From Setaria digitata (lineage: Eukaryota > Nematoda > Chromadorea > Rhabditida > Setariidae): a stretch of DNA of 64,000 bases. The notes below the pieces were generated by a model, which had not been told where the DNA came from, ran no database searches, and saw only the letters and a program-made list of their open reading frames with translations. The stretch's first letter is position 1. Each line of letters starts with the position of its first letter. Where the stretch lies: positions 248,001 through 312,000 of the forward strand of contig RCAB01000001.1 in assembly GCA_003640385.1 (NCBI GenBank), in the 5' to 3' direction. Position numbers and translations under genes: made by a program. Positions 26,010 through 38,289 of the stretch are shown one piece after another.

Positions 26010-27177
26010 TGGAGTCGGTATTGCAAAAACAGCGCACTATTAATAGTAGTAAGCGAAAGTTAATTTTACCGTAATATTTTAGAACTAGTTCTTCCTTTTT
26101 TATTTCTTGTCTTAATTCTCAAGTGCAACGCTAGGGTTAATAAAAAAGGCTGGATATGTTGTGAAGAAATTTTCACTTATGAAATCTTCAACACAGCCAG
26201 TTGTCATATAAATGAAAGTCTACCATATTTTTGCTCAAGCACAAAATTATTCTATTTTACTTAAATTATTCGGGTAGTAGGAATTTTGAAGTTATCGTAT
26301 CAATACAGTAAACCGACAACTAGAAAAATCACTGTAACGTAAAATTGGGAGTTTTTTTCTAATAAAGAAAAATAAATTTTTAGGTTTTAAATTTTTTATA
26401 AGTGCCGAAATCGGTAATCTTGAATTTCTGAATCAAAAAATATTGAATAGGACTGCTCTGAGAACTGTACAAAATAGACATCGATAAATTTTCAGATTAC
26501 TGTTAATTGCTCTCACAGAACTAATCAACGGTAATATGAAAATACCTCATTTAATCTAAACATTTGTAATTGCCGCAGATGTTTCTAATCCTCTTTATGA
26601 TCACTGACTGAATGCTAAATTCGCCAGCATTTCAGCTCATCATTTTCATGGAGAAATGTTGAATCAGACATGCAACTCTTATTTGTTCAAAAAGGTGTTC
26701 TTTTACTTGCAATGCTAATAGCTTGAATCATTACAACAGCAATGCTGATTGTTTTAGAAATATGTTCTACCTATTTGAGTTAAATAGCAGTAGTAAAGCT
26801 TGTACGGAAGAGATTGTATGAAATTGTAGGAAGAAAATAAATGCCACTCGAAAGTGTGTCGTTTTCTGAAAAGCAGTACTTCAGGTATAGGAAATATACA
26901 AAACTATAGTATTCCAAAGTTGTATTAGGCATTAAATTTGAGAAAATCTCATATAGCGGATTGCAGAAAACATTTATGGAATTAAAATTACTTCCTGAAG
27001 TTATGAACTCATGATTTTATTTTTGTTCGATTTAAACTTTATGCTAACATAAAACTTTTGTGCCGCCAAGTCTGATTTGCGATTTCAGTCCCTGGATTCT
27101 TTGTTGGAAGAAAAAAGGACTTGGTTAAGGCATTATATAACGGTATTATGAAGCCATATAAATTGGTGCTTTAAATG

Positions 27178-27257
27178 ATATTTGTGTATTAATTTCTTTA
27201 AATGATAATGCATTTCTTTAAATGCATTATCATTTAAAGAAATTAATACGCAAATAT
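27178..27257. repeat. Near-perfect palindrome, 38-bp arms
   Basis: Arm 27178-27215 pairs with 27220-27257 across the loop CTTT. The inner 30 bp match perfectly and there is one mismatch further out. Confidence 0.93.
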
Positions 27258-29812
27258 TCTCTACTAATTCAAAATGAAATTAAAATTATAAATGTTTATG
27301 ACTATGGAAAAGTAATTGATATTTATAGTAGTTTATTTAGAATTTTACCCACTAAATTTAAAAAAGATGAGCCTTCAAAATAAGCTGTGATGAACAATAT
27401 TTGATAATTCTTAAAAAATTGCGTGAAATAGCAAATGGCGATGTTTTTTTATAACTGATGCTGGAGTCTTGAAAGGTTTCATCAAATTTAGTGTGTCACA
27501 CAAAATGCAATAGATGCAGCAGAACTGTTTCGTTTTATTTCTTAAAGCCTCTAAACATACATGTCAATTTGTTTCGAGCTAGAAAATACATAGTTTAGAG
27601 TTTGCTATAAAATGGTAACACCAATTTCCAAAAGTTCATTTTAATAAACTCATTTATTTTTGAAAAGTGAAGCGTAAATTTCATATTGTCAGCAAACATG
27701 AAAATTCAAGTATTCCTGAAGCATTTGCAATTATATAGGATGAAAAAAAATGTGTAAAAAGCATAAAAATACCATACATTTTGTAATATAATCACCGAAA
27801 AAAAAAAAAACTTCCTTTTAAAGCAATAAGAAAAGTCGCTCGTTTAGTTGGTTGGGAATTGCGAAGAAGGAAATAAGTTCGCTGAAGGATTTTGTCTTTC
27901 TTTTCTGGAATATTTGCTTTTCAAGTCTCGAAATAAGACGTGAAGTTAATCACTGCTCATGAAGTCACTTCGGATGTGCAGCATTTAACTTGTTTTGCTT
28001 GATTTCCCAAAAATAAATTATCTTAATGGTATTTTACAGTAACAAAAAAGAAAACTATTTTTCCAGTTATCATTAACAATACGCGCATTAACACTGGGTT
28101 GGAATGTTCATTTTGGTTTACTTGAATTATTTTGTCCGTATTAATTAGTTTGAATTAATTATTTTTTTAAATTGTGATCAATCTTAAAATAATGTTGTTG
28201 TCCGAGCAATGTACTTCCTGTGATTAAACGTTTTTATAACCTTTTGACAAAATATTATTTTATAAAATATTTGCCGAAGTAATAGTTTATCTAACAGGAG
28301 TAATTTGCAATTGAATGCGAAAGGTCAGTGTTTCAAACGCAGTCTGATGACTTGGAAGATGGTAAAGTTACACTAGCGGCAAGTAAGACGATTATCGGTC
28401 GGTTGTTAGTTCAGCAGCGGTCAGTGCTTGTCTTCACGCCATTATCCAAACATTCCCTGCGATGTATTCCTTCTCTTTCTTCCTGCCATTAGTTTCATTA
28501 GAGAGTGTAGGCTTCCTTCCTGCCTTCTATCTTGATAAACTAGAAGCAATAATTAATGCTCTGGTATTGCTCCGTGTTACGGGAGTAGGAGGGAAAATAA
28601 TGTTAGCATCAGCAATGATTGATGCTACCGTATTCGACCGATAAATGAATGAGTGCAGGGGGAGAAAGAATATGGGTCAATGAATATGTGAAGGAGATTG
28701 TTTGAGATAGGAGTTTCCCACAGGAAGTTACCCAGAGCACGGGTAGGTTGAAGGAGGGGAACAGAGAGTCTTTATATCAACACTGACAAACAGCCATGCC
28801 TGTGCACACCCTCATCCCAATTCATTCAAATATATTTGTGAGCTCAATGAAGGAGCATGCAAACAGGCGAGAATGGCCAGAGAAGGAGAGTCGTCATTCG
28901 TCCAAGCGAAATAAATGGGTGGGAGCAGGCAGACAGAGCTGTTCACTTGCAGGCTACCGCCTCTACTCTCAACGCTCAGATGCATACATGCAGAGACATA
29001 CACATATATACAGCAACAGACACACAGAGGGTGAAAGCAGGTCTGTTCATACAGTGTCGGAGGATTCAGTCGACGGAGCGGTGGGAAGGAATGCGCTTTG
29101 ACTGCTATCGCCCGCACTGCCCGAATCGCGATTGCCCGGTGTTTTGCCCGTGAACGCTGCTCTGGCTCGCTACAGCGTTCGTCGTGTAGGCCCGTTACGC
29201 CCGCCAACTGCGCCCACTTCCCCAAGTTTCCCATCTCGAGTCTTTCTACGTTTATACATCGGCTGTTGTTGGGTTCGTTATATTCTCTTAGATTTCTTAC
29301 ACGTCATACTACTGTAAACACGACTCTTTATTCTAATATGTGTGCGTCAGTTTGCACCTATTTTGCGTGTACGTCATGAGTGGATGAAAGTATAAATGCG
29401 CCTACACGCGGTTCCGCTGGTCAGGGACAAGTCCTGGACGGTGTGGAGTGTATCCCTTCTCGATGAGGCTCTTCTCGAGTGGTGCACATACATCAAAACT
29501 GCAGACCGACATGCATCCTTAACCGAACAGACTGATGTGCTGCCCATATGTACTTGTACAGACACACACACACACATACTTTACATGCAAACATACGACG
29601 CATACATGTAGAGACATAGATAAGCAAGCATCGATCGATAGATAGAGAAGGACTCAGTGGTTGGAGCTACAGTGTTTCGTTGTCTGCAGGCTATAGCTTG
29701 TAGAATGAGAAGAGGGGGTGCGTTGTGATTGGCTACGTTATTTGGAAGTGAAAGGAAGGCAACAAAATGCCCCGCCCTGGCAGGCCATACTTCACAAAGT
29801 GGGATGGTATGG

Positions 29813-29879
29813 CGTTGTTGTTGTTGTTGTTATTATTGTTGTTGTTGCTGGTCCTACTGCTGCTGCTGCTGCTGCTGTG
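29813..29879. repeat. GTT/GCT trinucleotide repeats
   Basis: GTTGTT repeats run into CTGCTG repeats. They lie in the G+C-richer block at 28.7-31.2 kb, with no supported gene around them. Poly-Val/Cys/Ala ORFs here are repeat artefacts. Confidence 0.9.
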
Positions 29880-32800
29880 TCGGAGAATGGCAGTTCGATG
29901 TATACTACGGGTTGCTTAGGGTAAGTGACTAGCGGGTAATTGAGTAAGTTGCCCGAGATGGTTGCTTAGGCGTCTAGTGGGTGGGTCCAGAGGATGTCAA
30001 CTCGGAGAACGTGAGATTTCGAGCCAATTCGGATTTCCAATGCACTCACTAAAGCTGTGTGATTTTATACAAATGAGATAGGAGTTGGGACTGGCTCTCC
30101 TTATGACGTGAACTCTGGAACTGTCTGAGGTACACTATTACCATAACCGCGAACCCTCATAGTCGAGACTTGATGTTCTTGGAGCCAGCCTTTAGTATTT
30201 TTGCTTTTTTGTTTTCCGGAGAGAAGTATACGGTGGGTAGGCGCGTAGTTATTGAGTGGATGATGAGATGTGCTCTGCTTACCCGTACTTACGGAAGGAT
30301 TATCGTTTGCTGAGCAGTGGGAGAGTTCAAGTCCAGGCAAGTGCCGCGGAGTGGCGGGTGTTAGGGGTGGGAGCGATCGGCCAGATGAATGGGTGAGTGG
30401 TGTCTTCCTCTTCGAGCACACTGATCCGTCCCTCATCGTCCTCTTGGCTCCTTTTTTTGCCACCTCCGTGCCTACCTTCCATCCTGCCTCTCTACACTCC
30501 TAACCGAATTTCACAAATTTCTGATTTTTAAGAAACCCTCGCATCCTGTGCTCTGGGCCTTTCACAGTGCATTTGCACGCTCCTCTGTGAGCTCTGTCTG
30601 TTTTCCCGAGGAGTATGGGTGTCTGTACTGTCAGGTAACGTAATGCAGCGCTGCTCACCTTTTGGTCTGCAGTCCCTCTTCCCGCCCCACTTACCATAAG
30701 TCGTTCCTGCAAAGCCCTACTCGCCCACCCACAGCACGTGCTTTCATCTAGTTGCTGCTGCTGCAGCTGCAGCACGCGACGGCCAGTCTTCTGCGTGCTG
30801 CTCGCTGTGAAGTGAGATCAGACGCAATCCGTCGTCCCCATCCCGTGCCCGCATCCCTGAAGTCATTCTGCGTGTCTCTCCTTTCCTTTCTTTCCCTTCT
30901 CTTCCTTCCAACGGCAACGCTAATGAATCTTTGATCTTTTTCTCCTCATCTGGCAGTGACGTGTTTTTCGTTACCACTCCGATTCATGTTGCAGTACGAT
31001 TGCCTAGATGGCCTGCTCTTTCTCGAGTGAAACGGCCTTCCAACGCAAACTACGTGCATGGGTGGAGGCTGCGTGCCACCGAATGAGAGAGCATGTTGCG
31101 TATGAAGTGTCGTCACGTATTCTCCCATTTCTCCTTGCCGTCACCAACCTCTTGTTTACAGGTCATCCTCATTAGTCTCATTTCGTGAACTCTCATCTCT
31201 TCTTACTCCAGCGATATTGTCAAGGTGTCATGTTCCTCAGTGTTGAAGTATAGGGGTGGATGACCAAATGACCTGTCACTTCCCTTCGTCGTTGAAAAGC
31301 TTGACAAACAGTGAGGAAATGAAATTTGCGGATGACAGTTGGAATTTGTATGATTTTGAGAGCGGGTCTAGTACTTTTCAAATGGTTCGTTACGATTTGA
31401 AGCCTATAAAGGGATGAATGGAACTGATGACTTCATGCATCATGCTCATCTTTTTACAATGCCTAACTGTGAGTGGCCATCTCGAAAACCTTGGCCATCA
31501 CCACCAATTAGCACCAGATGAGAATCCATAAAATTAGCCACCGCGGATCGAAAGGAATATTTTCGGAGCATGTTTCTTCAATCTCAGTTGAGAAGTCATG
31601 CACAGCTTAAACTGCATTTGCGTAATCATTCGGATGATAATATGTTCATTTCATTCTTAATTTCTTTGAGTTATTTCATTCTGCACATTTTTCAGGAAGA
31701 TTCTCATTATTTCACACCATTTCTATTTTATTTCTCTACTTTCGCAGATCTCTTTTAAGCGTAATTTGATTCACCTTGCATGACCAGTAGTTCTGTAGTG
31801 TGGAATAGATCTAGCTGATTATTAGAGTCGTTGTTTGAAAACTATGCACGGTTTCTTCCGTTCAGATTTTAGTGTAAAAGATTTATAACACGTGTTAATT
31901 ATACAGTCCCTTGCAAACATGTGCTATTTTTCCGCATCTGCTTCTGTCAAACAACGCTGAGGATTTGCAGATTTTAGATGTCAAGGGCCCGCCAAAAGTT
32001 TTCTAAATTATTTAAATTCGACGTTCTACTCTTTAATTTCGATTTATGTTTACCTGCAAATGCATTCCACCTTACTATTACTCAATTACGATCATGCATT
32101 TCTTAGTTTTCGTAGAACACGTAGGAATATTTTTGATAAAAGTTTTGATTTTTTTCATTAATATTTCCTATAATTCACATTATCGAAACTGAGGCTTATA
32201 CCAATTATGGCTGTTTCAGTTAGGGGTCTTTGTCACTGCCGCTTGTGATATGGATGTTGAAAATGTTTTTTGTTTCTATAAGCGCACACATTTATATAAA
32301 CTATTTTTTTAGTTAACTTGATTTTAAGAAAATGACAGAAGTGTAGGGATGGTTGAGCACCTTTAACTTCACGAGGTCTAATTAGTTTAGTAGTTGTGGT
32401 GTAAGTAAATAGAAAAAGTGCAGAACGAATAAGTGAGAGTAAATACCAGTCATTTGTGTTCCAACTATTTTAGCTTCTGTCACTGAATAAAAGAGACCGT
32501 GACAAGTGCCTACTGTGTTGGGGAGCAGTGTTTTTCAAAATCTGTTCAAAATGATTTATTCCAACCATAACACGTACGTTCGTCCATTGTACTGGAAAAT
32601 CTATATGACCGCTAAAAAATTTTTCTGATATTATTCCCGCTCACTGATTATCAACTAGTCTGAAATTACTGCTTCTATAACAAACTCATCTTATCTTTCG
32701 TTGATGATCACTCTCAACAGTTTTTTCAATCAAGTTGACAAATGAAATATTTTGGCATCCCTCAGTTTTTTATGTCGATAGTGGTCTTTTTCTTTCATTC

Positions 32801-33903
32801 CTCTAGACCATTGTTTTCAGCTTCATGGCACTGAGATACCGACCTAGATGATGCTTAGAATCTTACACTGAATTTTAGTACTGATTTCTACGTCGTGACA
32901 TTCACTATTCCAAAAAAGAGTATCTTTGCTTGCTGGGTGAGATAATGCAGTTATCTCTCTTATATCATAAATTCTTCGACTGATGTTAGTTAGACAGAAT
33001 TTTCTGTACCCAAATATTGAAAGGGAGGTAAATATGTTAGAAAATTTAGTAATTGTAATTGCTGTGACGATCAGAGTGGTTATAGGAATTAAATCTGAGA
33101 TGCAGTTTCCTTTTCCTCTCTTTCCGAGCAAACGTTTGGAAAAATGGAACTGGAACGTGGCTACAGTGGTCGTTTCCGGTCTCCAGTACTTTGCAAGCCT
33201 AAGGTCTACCGTTCGAGGATCTCTTATCCAATTCAACTAAGCTATTGTTAAGTTCATTTCCATATTTCTATGAAATTATCTGGGAAAGATACGTAATATA
33301 TGGTGCATTATTCGTCTGTTGAATGTTGCATTTACATTCGAAGAGGTCGCTGTGATTTCATAGCTCAGGGAATGATTTTTACTGAGGAAGTAATAGGTAG
33401 AACGAAGAAAAGATGGAGCTCCCACGGTGTTTGATGTGAGAGCTTTTCTCGGGGTTGTTTTACATTTGATGCAAACTGATTGCTGTTCGTATTAAATCAG
33501 TTTAAAGTTAAATAACCGTTCAACTTTGGCACTACTTTCGTGAGGTTGTTATATTAGGATGATTTTATTCTGCAATGATATAGAAATTTCCATCAATTTC
33601 ATAAGGAGCACATCACTTAATACATTTTGGGAGTATTGTATGGTTTTTGTGCAGCATTTCAATGTAGTCAGCGATTTTCAACTCCTATTTGTTCTTTCTT
33701 TTTTTTTTTTTTTCCGGTTTTCTAAATTTTCTGATAAATGAAATAATGGCTGTATTTCAATGAAATGTAATTTTTTTTTTCTAGTAAGCGTGTTCGATCT
33801 ATGTCTCTTGAAGCATCCTTAGTAGGCCATATTGGTTTAATATATCGCGACCTCATAAGCGCTTGCAAGTTAATTTAAAAAATTATATTATAATATTATT
33901 AGT

Positions 33904-33911
33904 TTTCAGTT
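33904..33911 (+). promoter_or_regulatory. Likely trans-splice acceptor of the PCGF gene
   Basis: TTTTCAG lies directly before TT and the start codon at 33912. No in-frame upstream coding exon is visible. This layout is typical of spliced-leader addition in nematodes. Confidence 0.55.
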
Positions 33912-36900
33912 ATGAAAGACATCCATGGAGCGGATTTGAACGAGAATTTATGTTGTTCGTTGTGTAAATCCTATTTGATTGACGCAGTCACACTTACTGA
34001 ATGTCTTCACTCTTGTAAGTTCATTATCTCATTCTTTTCACTTGCTTACCTATTTATTCAAGAAATATTCCATTCATTAACTTTTTTTTTTCAATCGTTT
34101 TTTTTTTTCAATAGATGTTTTATAGCCATTCGGATTTTTATTTTCTGTACTTAAATGATACCCAAGATAAACATAGAAACATGGTGTGTTTAACTGTAGC
34201 CGAGGAACTACCTTCATCCTTGGTAGTATTTTTCGCTACAGAATTAATTTATCTCTTTGATATTCGGAGAATTTGCTTTGCGTTTTCCTTTTGCGAAATA
34301 TACTAATTTTTACAAAATTTCAGATTGTCGGGCTTGTTTGCTGGGTAATATCGAGAAGGATGAAGTGTATCACTGTACTAAGTGTGCCGCATCATTTGGT
34401 AAAGATCTTTCAGAGGCTTTTGTACGTGATGATACGCTGCAAAAACTGGTCTACAAAATGGTGCCAGAAGTTTACTGGCATGAACTAATTCAGCGTGGTG
34501 AATTTCTCAAGAAACGAATTGTTTCACCGGATGAGAAAGCAACAATTCTTGATAAAGTCATTTTTTTTTATAATCATAGACATGCAATATTTTTATGTTT
34601 TGCTAACTGTAAAAGCTAAGGTCAAGTGGTCTTTATGAAGTATTACAAGGATAAAATTTCATTAATAAATTTTTTGTAGTTGCAATATTTTCGCTGCCTT
34701 TATATTTTCAAGAGTAGTCTGCAGTTATCCTCTCAAATGCATTTTTTTTTTTCCACTTCGATGGTAGTATAAAAGAAAAAGAATTGATGAATACTCTTTG
34801 AAGATGGAAGTGACACTTTTTTGCAAGGACACCTCATTACATCACTTACTTTTTTCCTTTTGTAATTTATACGACAAAAAATGGAATAAAATTTATCACT
34901 GATTCTTTATATTTCAGAAACTCATGCAGCTTGCCTCAGAATTATGTGCTCCGAATGAGATGGTATCGTTATGTTTAGAATACATTTCACCGGGTATATC
35001 AGATAACGACACTGGTGAAGATAATAAGGAAGCAGGAAGTGCGTCAAGGTTACTCGATGATAGCAAACCGACAACAGTTGCAGAAGCCGATCGCTTAGAG
35101 AAACAGGAAGCAATGTTGACTACATTCAGAAGGTTCCGTGTATTTGAGCAATCATTTGTAAAGTTTAAGTTTAAGTTTTATTTACCTATATTTCCGTCAC
35201 ATTTACTCCGTTTTCACTATTTCTTTGAAAGTTCTTCCATCTCTATTTTCTGAGGAGACACGCACTCTCTTCAGCAATTACTGTTCTTTATGGTTTGAAA
35301 TATTTTCCTGTTACATCTAGCAGTTCTTAATTCCTATAAATGTAGTTTAGGTTTTTCAGATATTTTCGCTGTCAAGCATCGACAAGAATTAGTGCACTAC
35401 GGAAATTGTTGGAGGCGAAGTTAGAAGTTTCAGATACTTATCGATTATTTTTTGTTGACAGTGATTGCAATGTGACGCTAGATGACCAATGCACATTACA
35501 AGATGTAGCTTATATGTTTTCCTGGCGACGTCTTGGACCGATGAAAGTCCTTTTTACCTTGCAGGTGAGTTCTTAAAAAATATTTCTGAATGCTAATCTC
35601 AATACTTAATTTTCAGTCCATGTCTTGAATGCTAGTTGCCTCGTCTTTACCCAGTAAGTATCCTTTTTTAGAGACATCTGGAAGAAGAAAAACCACCGGT
35701 GTTGGACATAGAGTTCATGCCGGAACTCGTTGCTGAGGAACCGCTTACACAAGGAAATGCTGCAGTCACTGCTGCAATTGAAACACCTGTACAATTACCA
35801 GCATTGACTGTCTCACTGAACACTTCCATGATGGAAGGTGGTCCAAATCACCAGCCTATCATCACCACTGAGGTACATCCACCACCCAGGTAAGATGGTT
35901 TTCGGTCGTTTTATTTTTAAATGCAGTTTTATAACTTAGATTTATTTTTCAGTGTGTAAATTAATACACATTTGTAATCACTGAGTTGTTATCAATATTT
36001 TTGGAAGAATAGTGTAGTGTATAGCTTGTTTTGAAATTTTAGAATGTGATCTATCTTAAGTAATGAAGAGATAATTAACTGATCACAATAAAATTCTGTC
36101 AAAAAATTTCTTCTGCCTCCACCAGTTATTCTCATAAATAGGATAATTTTTATTCATCCTTAGTTAATCACATTTTGTCTTATTTGAAAAATTTTTTTTA
36201 ACAGGAAAAAAAGAAAGTCCACTGCGCCAACAAAAAAACAAGTTGCATCCCCAGTCCCTGTGCAGCGAATGACTGGTGTTTCGCCTCTTGCGAAAGGACC
36301 TCCACCATTAGTGCGACTTGAAAACACTGGTCTAAGCAAGAAATCCAGTAGCAATGGTCGTATTAAATCTGCTGAAAAAACTTCCACAAAAACACCGTCC
36401 CACGAGGATGCACCTTCTACGAAACAAGCAAAGCTAACGCCTACATCTTTTGACAATAAGTTTGTTTTTTTAATTTTAATATGTCTTGACAAAAAATTTA
36501 AATTTGAATTTGTAATTCCTGTGAAGGGAAAATTTACTTTACACTTTAATTTTTTGCAGATTGCAGCAGATCATTGACTCTTCTCCAAGTCGACCAGCAA
36601 AGAATTCTAGGGGATGTCGAGCGAAAGGATTAACAAAAGGAACATCATCCGGCGTTACTGAGTCGTCAGCTAAACTTATTTCAAACGACAAGTATTCAAA
36701 TATAACGTCTGTTAAAGCTGGGAATACAAATAATGGTGTGCAATCTATGAAGCTGATATCGAATGATGGTATCAAGACAGAATCGAATTCGTCCGATGTG
36801 AAGACAGAAAATGTTACCACCAAGGAGAAAACTCTTAGTAAATTGCATACAATTTCTAAAATCACAGAGAGCACTACTGTGATTACAACTATTTCTACTC

Positions 36901-38289
36901 CAGCAAGTACAACAGCTACGACAACGACAACAATCAGCCATCCGAGACCAATACAGCCACGTCCAATGGAGATGAAAACAAATTATGAAGCTTTAGTAAA
37001 AAGTTATGGCTTAAACGGCATGGGGAATAAGGTACGATTGTTGTTTTTCTATGCTCATTTGTTTATCAGCTGTTATTAATTGTTGCTATTTTTTCTTATG
37101 ATTTTTTTTTCTTTACTAGAAAACTTAAAATCTTAAGAAGGAACTTGAAAATTTATTTGATAAGGAAAATTATGATAAAAAGATTTTATTGGATGGACGG
37201 TTATCAAATTGAATTTCATAATTAGTTTCATAAGTCATTTTCAGCTTTCTTCCTTCCATCTAGATGGAAAGCACATTGGATTTACTCCACCCATACATAT
37301 GCAGCCACCATTGTTTATGGATCCAAAAATTGCTTCACAACCAATTAAACATATTCTTTCTGGACGCGGTATGCCTATTGTGCCAGAAACCACTCCATAT
37401 TTGAGGTATCTTGAGAATCTATTAGTGCATGCTGAAATCGCTTATGCCTTTTACAATTTTTGAATAAAAACTGACGCTTACACTCTTAAGTAAGTGAACT
37501 AGTACATTTAATTATTTTGATGTAGATAGTGAGCGGTCGTAATGGTCATAGAATCTAATGTGAAACTGGCTAGATTCACCACTTACATTTACTACATTAT
37601 TTTTATATTGTGGAAGAAATTGAATGTTAGATATTTCTTGTACTGAATATCTGGGATAAAAATTAGCGATACTGTTTTCTGTCCATCTGGGAAACTCTTT
37701 ATATAGGCGCTTTTTTTCCGCCATCATGATACGTACGACGATCTGATCAAAAATATTAATTGCCAGATCACATAAACGTTACAGCTAGAGTTCGGAAGTC
37801 AAACCTTGTATAGCTACGTGAGGAATAGCGAGAAATAGTCGGATCCATTATGTTTGCAGGAATCCAGCTTTGGCAAATTTCATGCATCATCTACATATGC
37901 AACCACCACCAATACCTGGACTTCCTGGTGCTAGCACCCCGCCTCTTCTCGCTCATAGCAATGGGTCAGCTCCGTCCTGCTCTTCGTCTAATCAACTTAC
38001 GTCAAGTGTCGTGACGCAGAATCCTCCGGTCAGTAATGCTTCATCAAAAAGTTCTCAACAACAACTAAAACACCCAGCATCAGTGCCCCTTCCTTCAGTT
38101 TCTACTAGTTCAAGCAACAGCAGCAGCAACAGCAGTAACAGCAGCAGCAGCAATGGGAGCAATAAATTGTTAAATAGCAGCGGTAACAACAGCAGAGCAT
38201 CCTCACCAGCTGCTAAACTGCAACAGAAAATTGTTTCTCCGATGCCGATCCCAACTGCTCATATAACACCCTTTATGAGCCAGAGTTGA
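33912..38289 (+). CDS. PCGF: Polycomb group RING finger protein (PCGF/Psc type), RING plus RAWUL
   Basis: Exons: 33912-34014, 34324-34556, 34918-35132 (or -35157), 35360-35564 (or from 35346), 35672-35889, 36205-36459, 36560-37031, 37245-37405 and 37860-38289. The product is 763 or 776 residues. A complete C3HC4 RING lies at the N-terminus (C15, C18, C31, H33, C36, C39, C52, C55; LTECLHSYCRACLL). It is followed by the PCGF signature DDTLQKLVYKMVPEVYWHEL. The RAWUL ubiquitin-like fold lies at about 184-252 (YFRCQAS, TLQDVAYMFSWRRLGPMKV). PCGFs dimerise with RING1 to form the H2A ubiquitin ligase of PRC1. The 500-residue tail is Lys/Ser/Thr/Pro-rich and ends in an S/N-rich tract, unlike vertebrate PCGFs (about 240-350 residues) but like fly Psc. 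The exon 2 donor (GTCATT) is weak. In C. elegans the family member is mig-32, and orthology here is not proven. Confidence 0.88.
38109..38210 (+). repeat. AGC/AAC repeat coding a Ser/Asn tract
   Basis: Imperfect AGC-AAC-AGT triplets inside the last PCGF exon encode about 30 residues that are nearly all Ser or Asn. Length polymorphism is likely. Confidence 0.85.

Larger units (their letters stand above)
12457..33903. other. Gene-poor interval between Pc and PCGF, about 21 kb
   Basis: No multi-exon gene with a recognisable product was found on either strand. A+T-rich DNA is broken by G+C-richer blocks, roughly 13.8-14.1, 15.4-16.0, 18.85-19.4, 23.9-24.5 and 28.7-31.2 kb. These blocks contain CACGTG/ACGTG-type words and simple repeats. 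ORFs inside them overlap in several frames, as expected from base composition alone. The blocks may be promoters or enhancers of the two flanking Polycomb genes, or untranslated exons. That is inference. The interval also holds the palindromes, duplications and LINE relic listed separately. Confidence 0.45.

Noticed and set aside
29396..29640. CA and GATA simple repeats as a possible regulatory array
   Set aside because: Short, ordinary microsatellites with no further structure.
28796..30977. Many 60-140 codon ORFs on both strands
   Set aside because: High G+C lowers stop frequency in all frames here; none has a recognisable product, and several run through microsatellites.
32844..33240. 130-codon minus and 85-codon plus ORFs over the same bases
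   Set aside because: Mutually overlapping, no family resemblance, no consistent splice partners.
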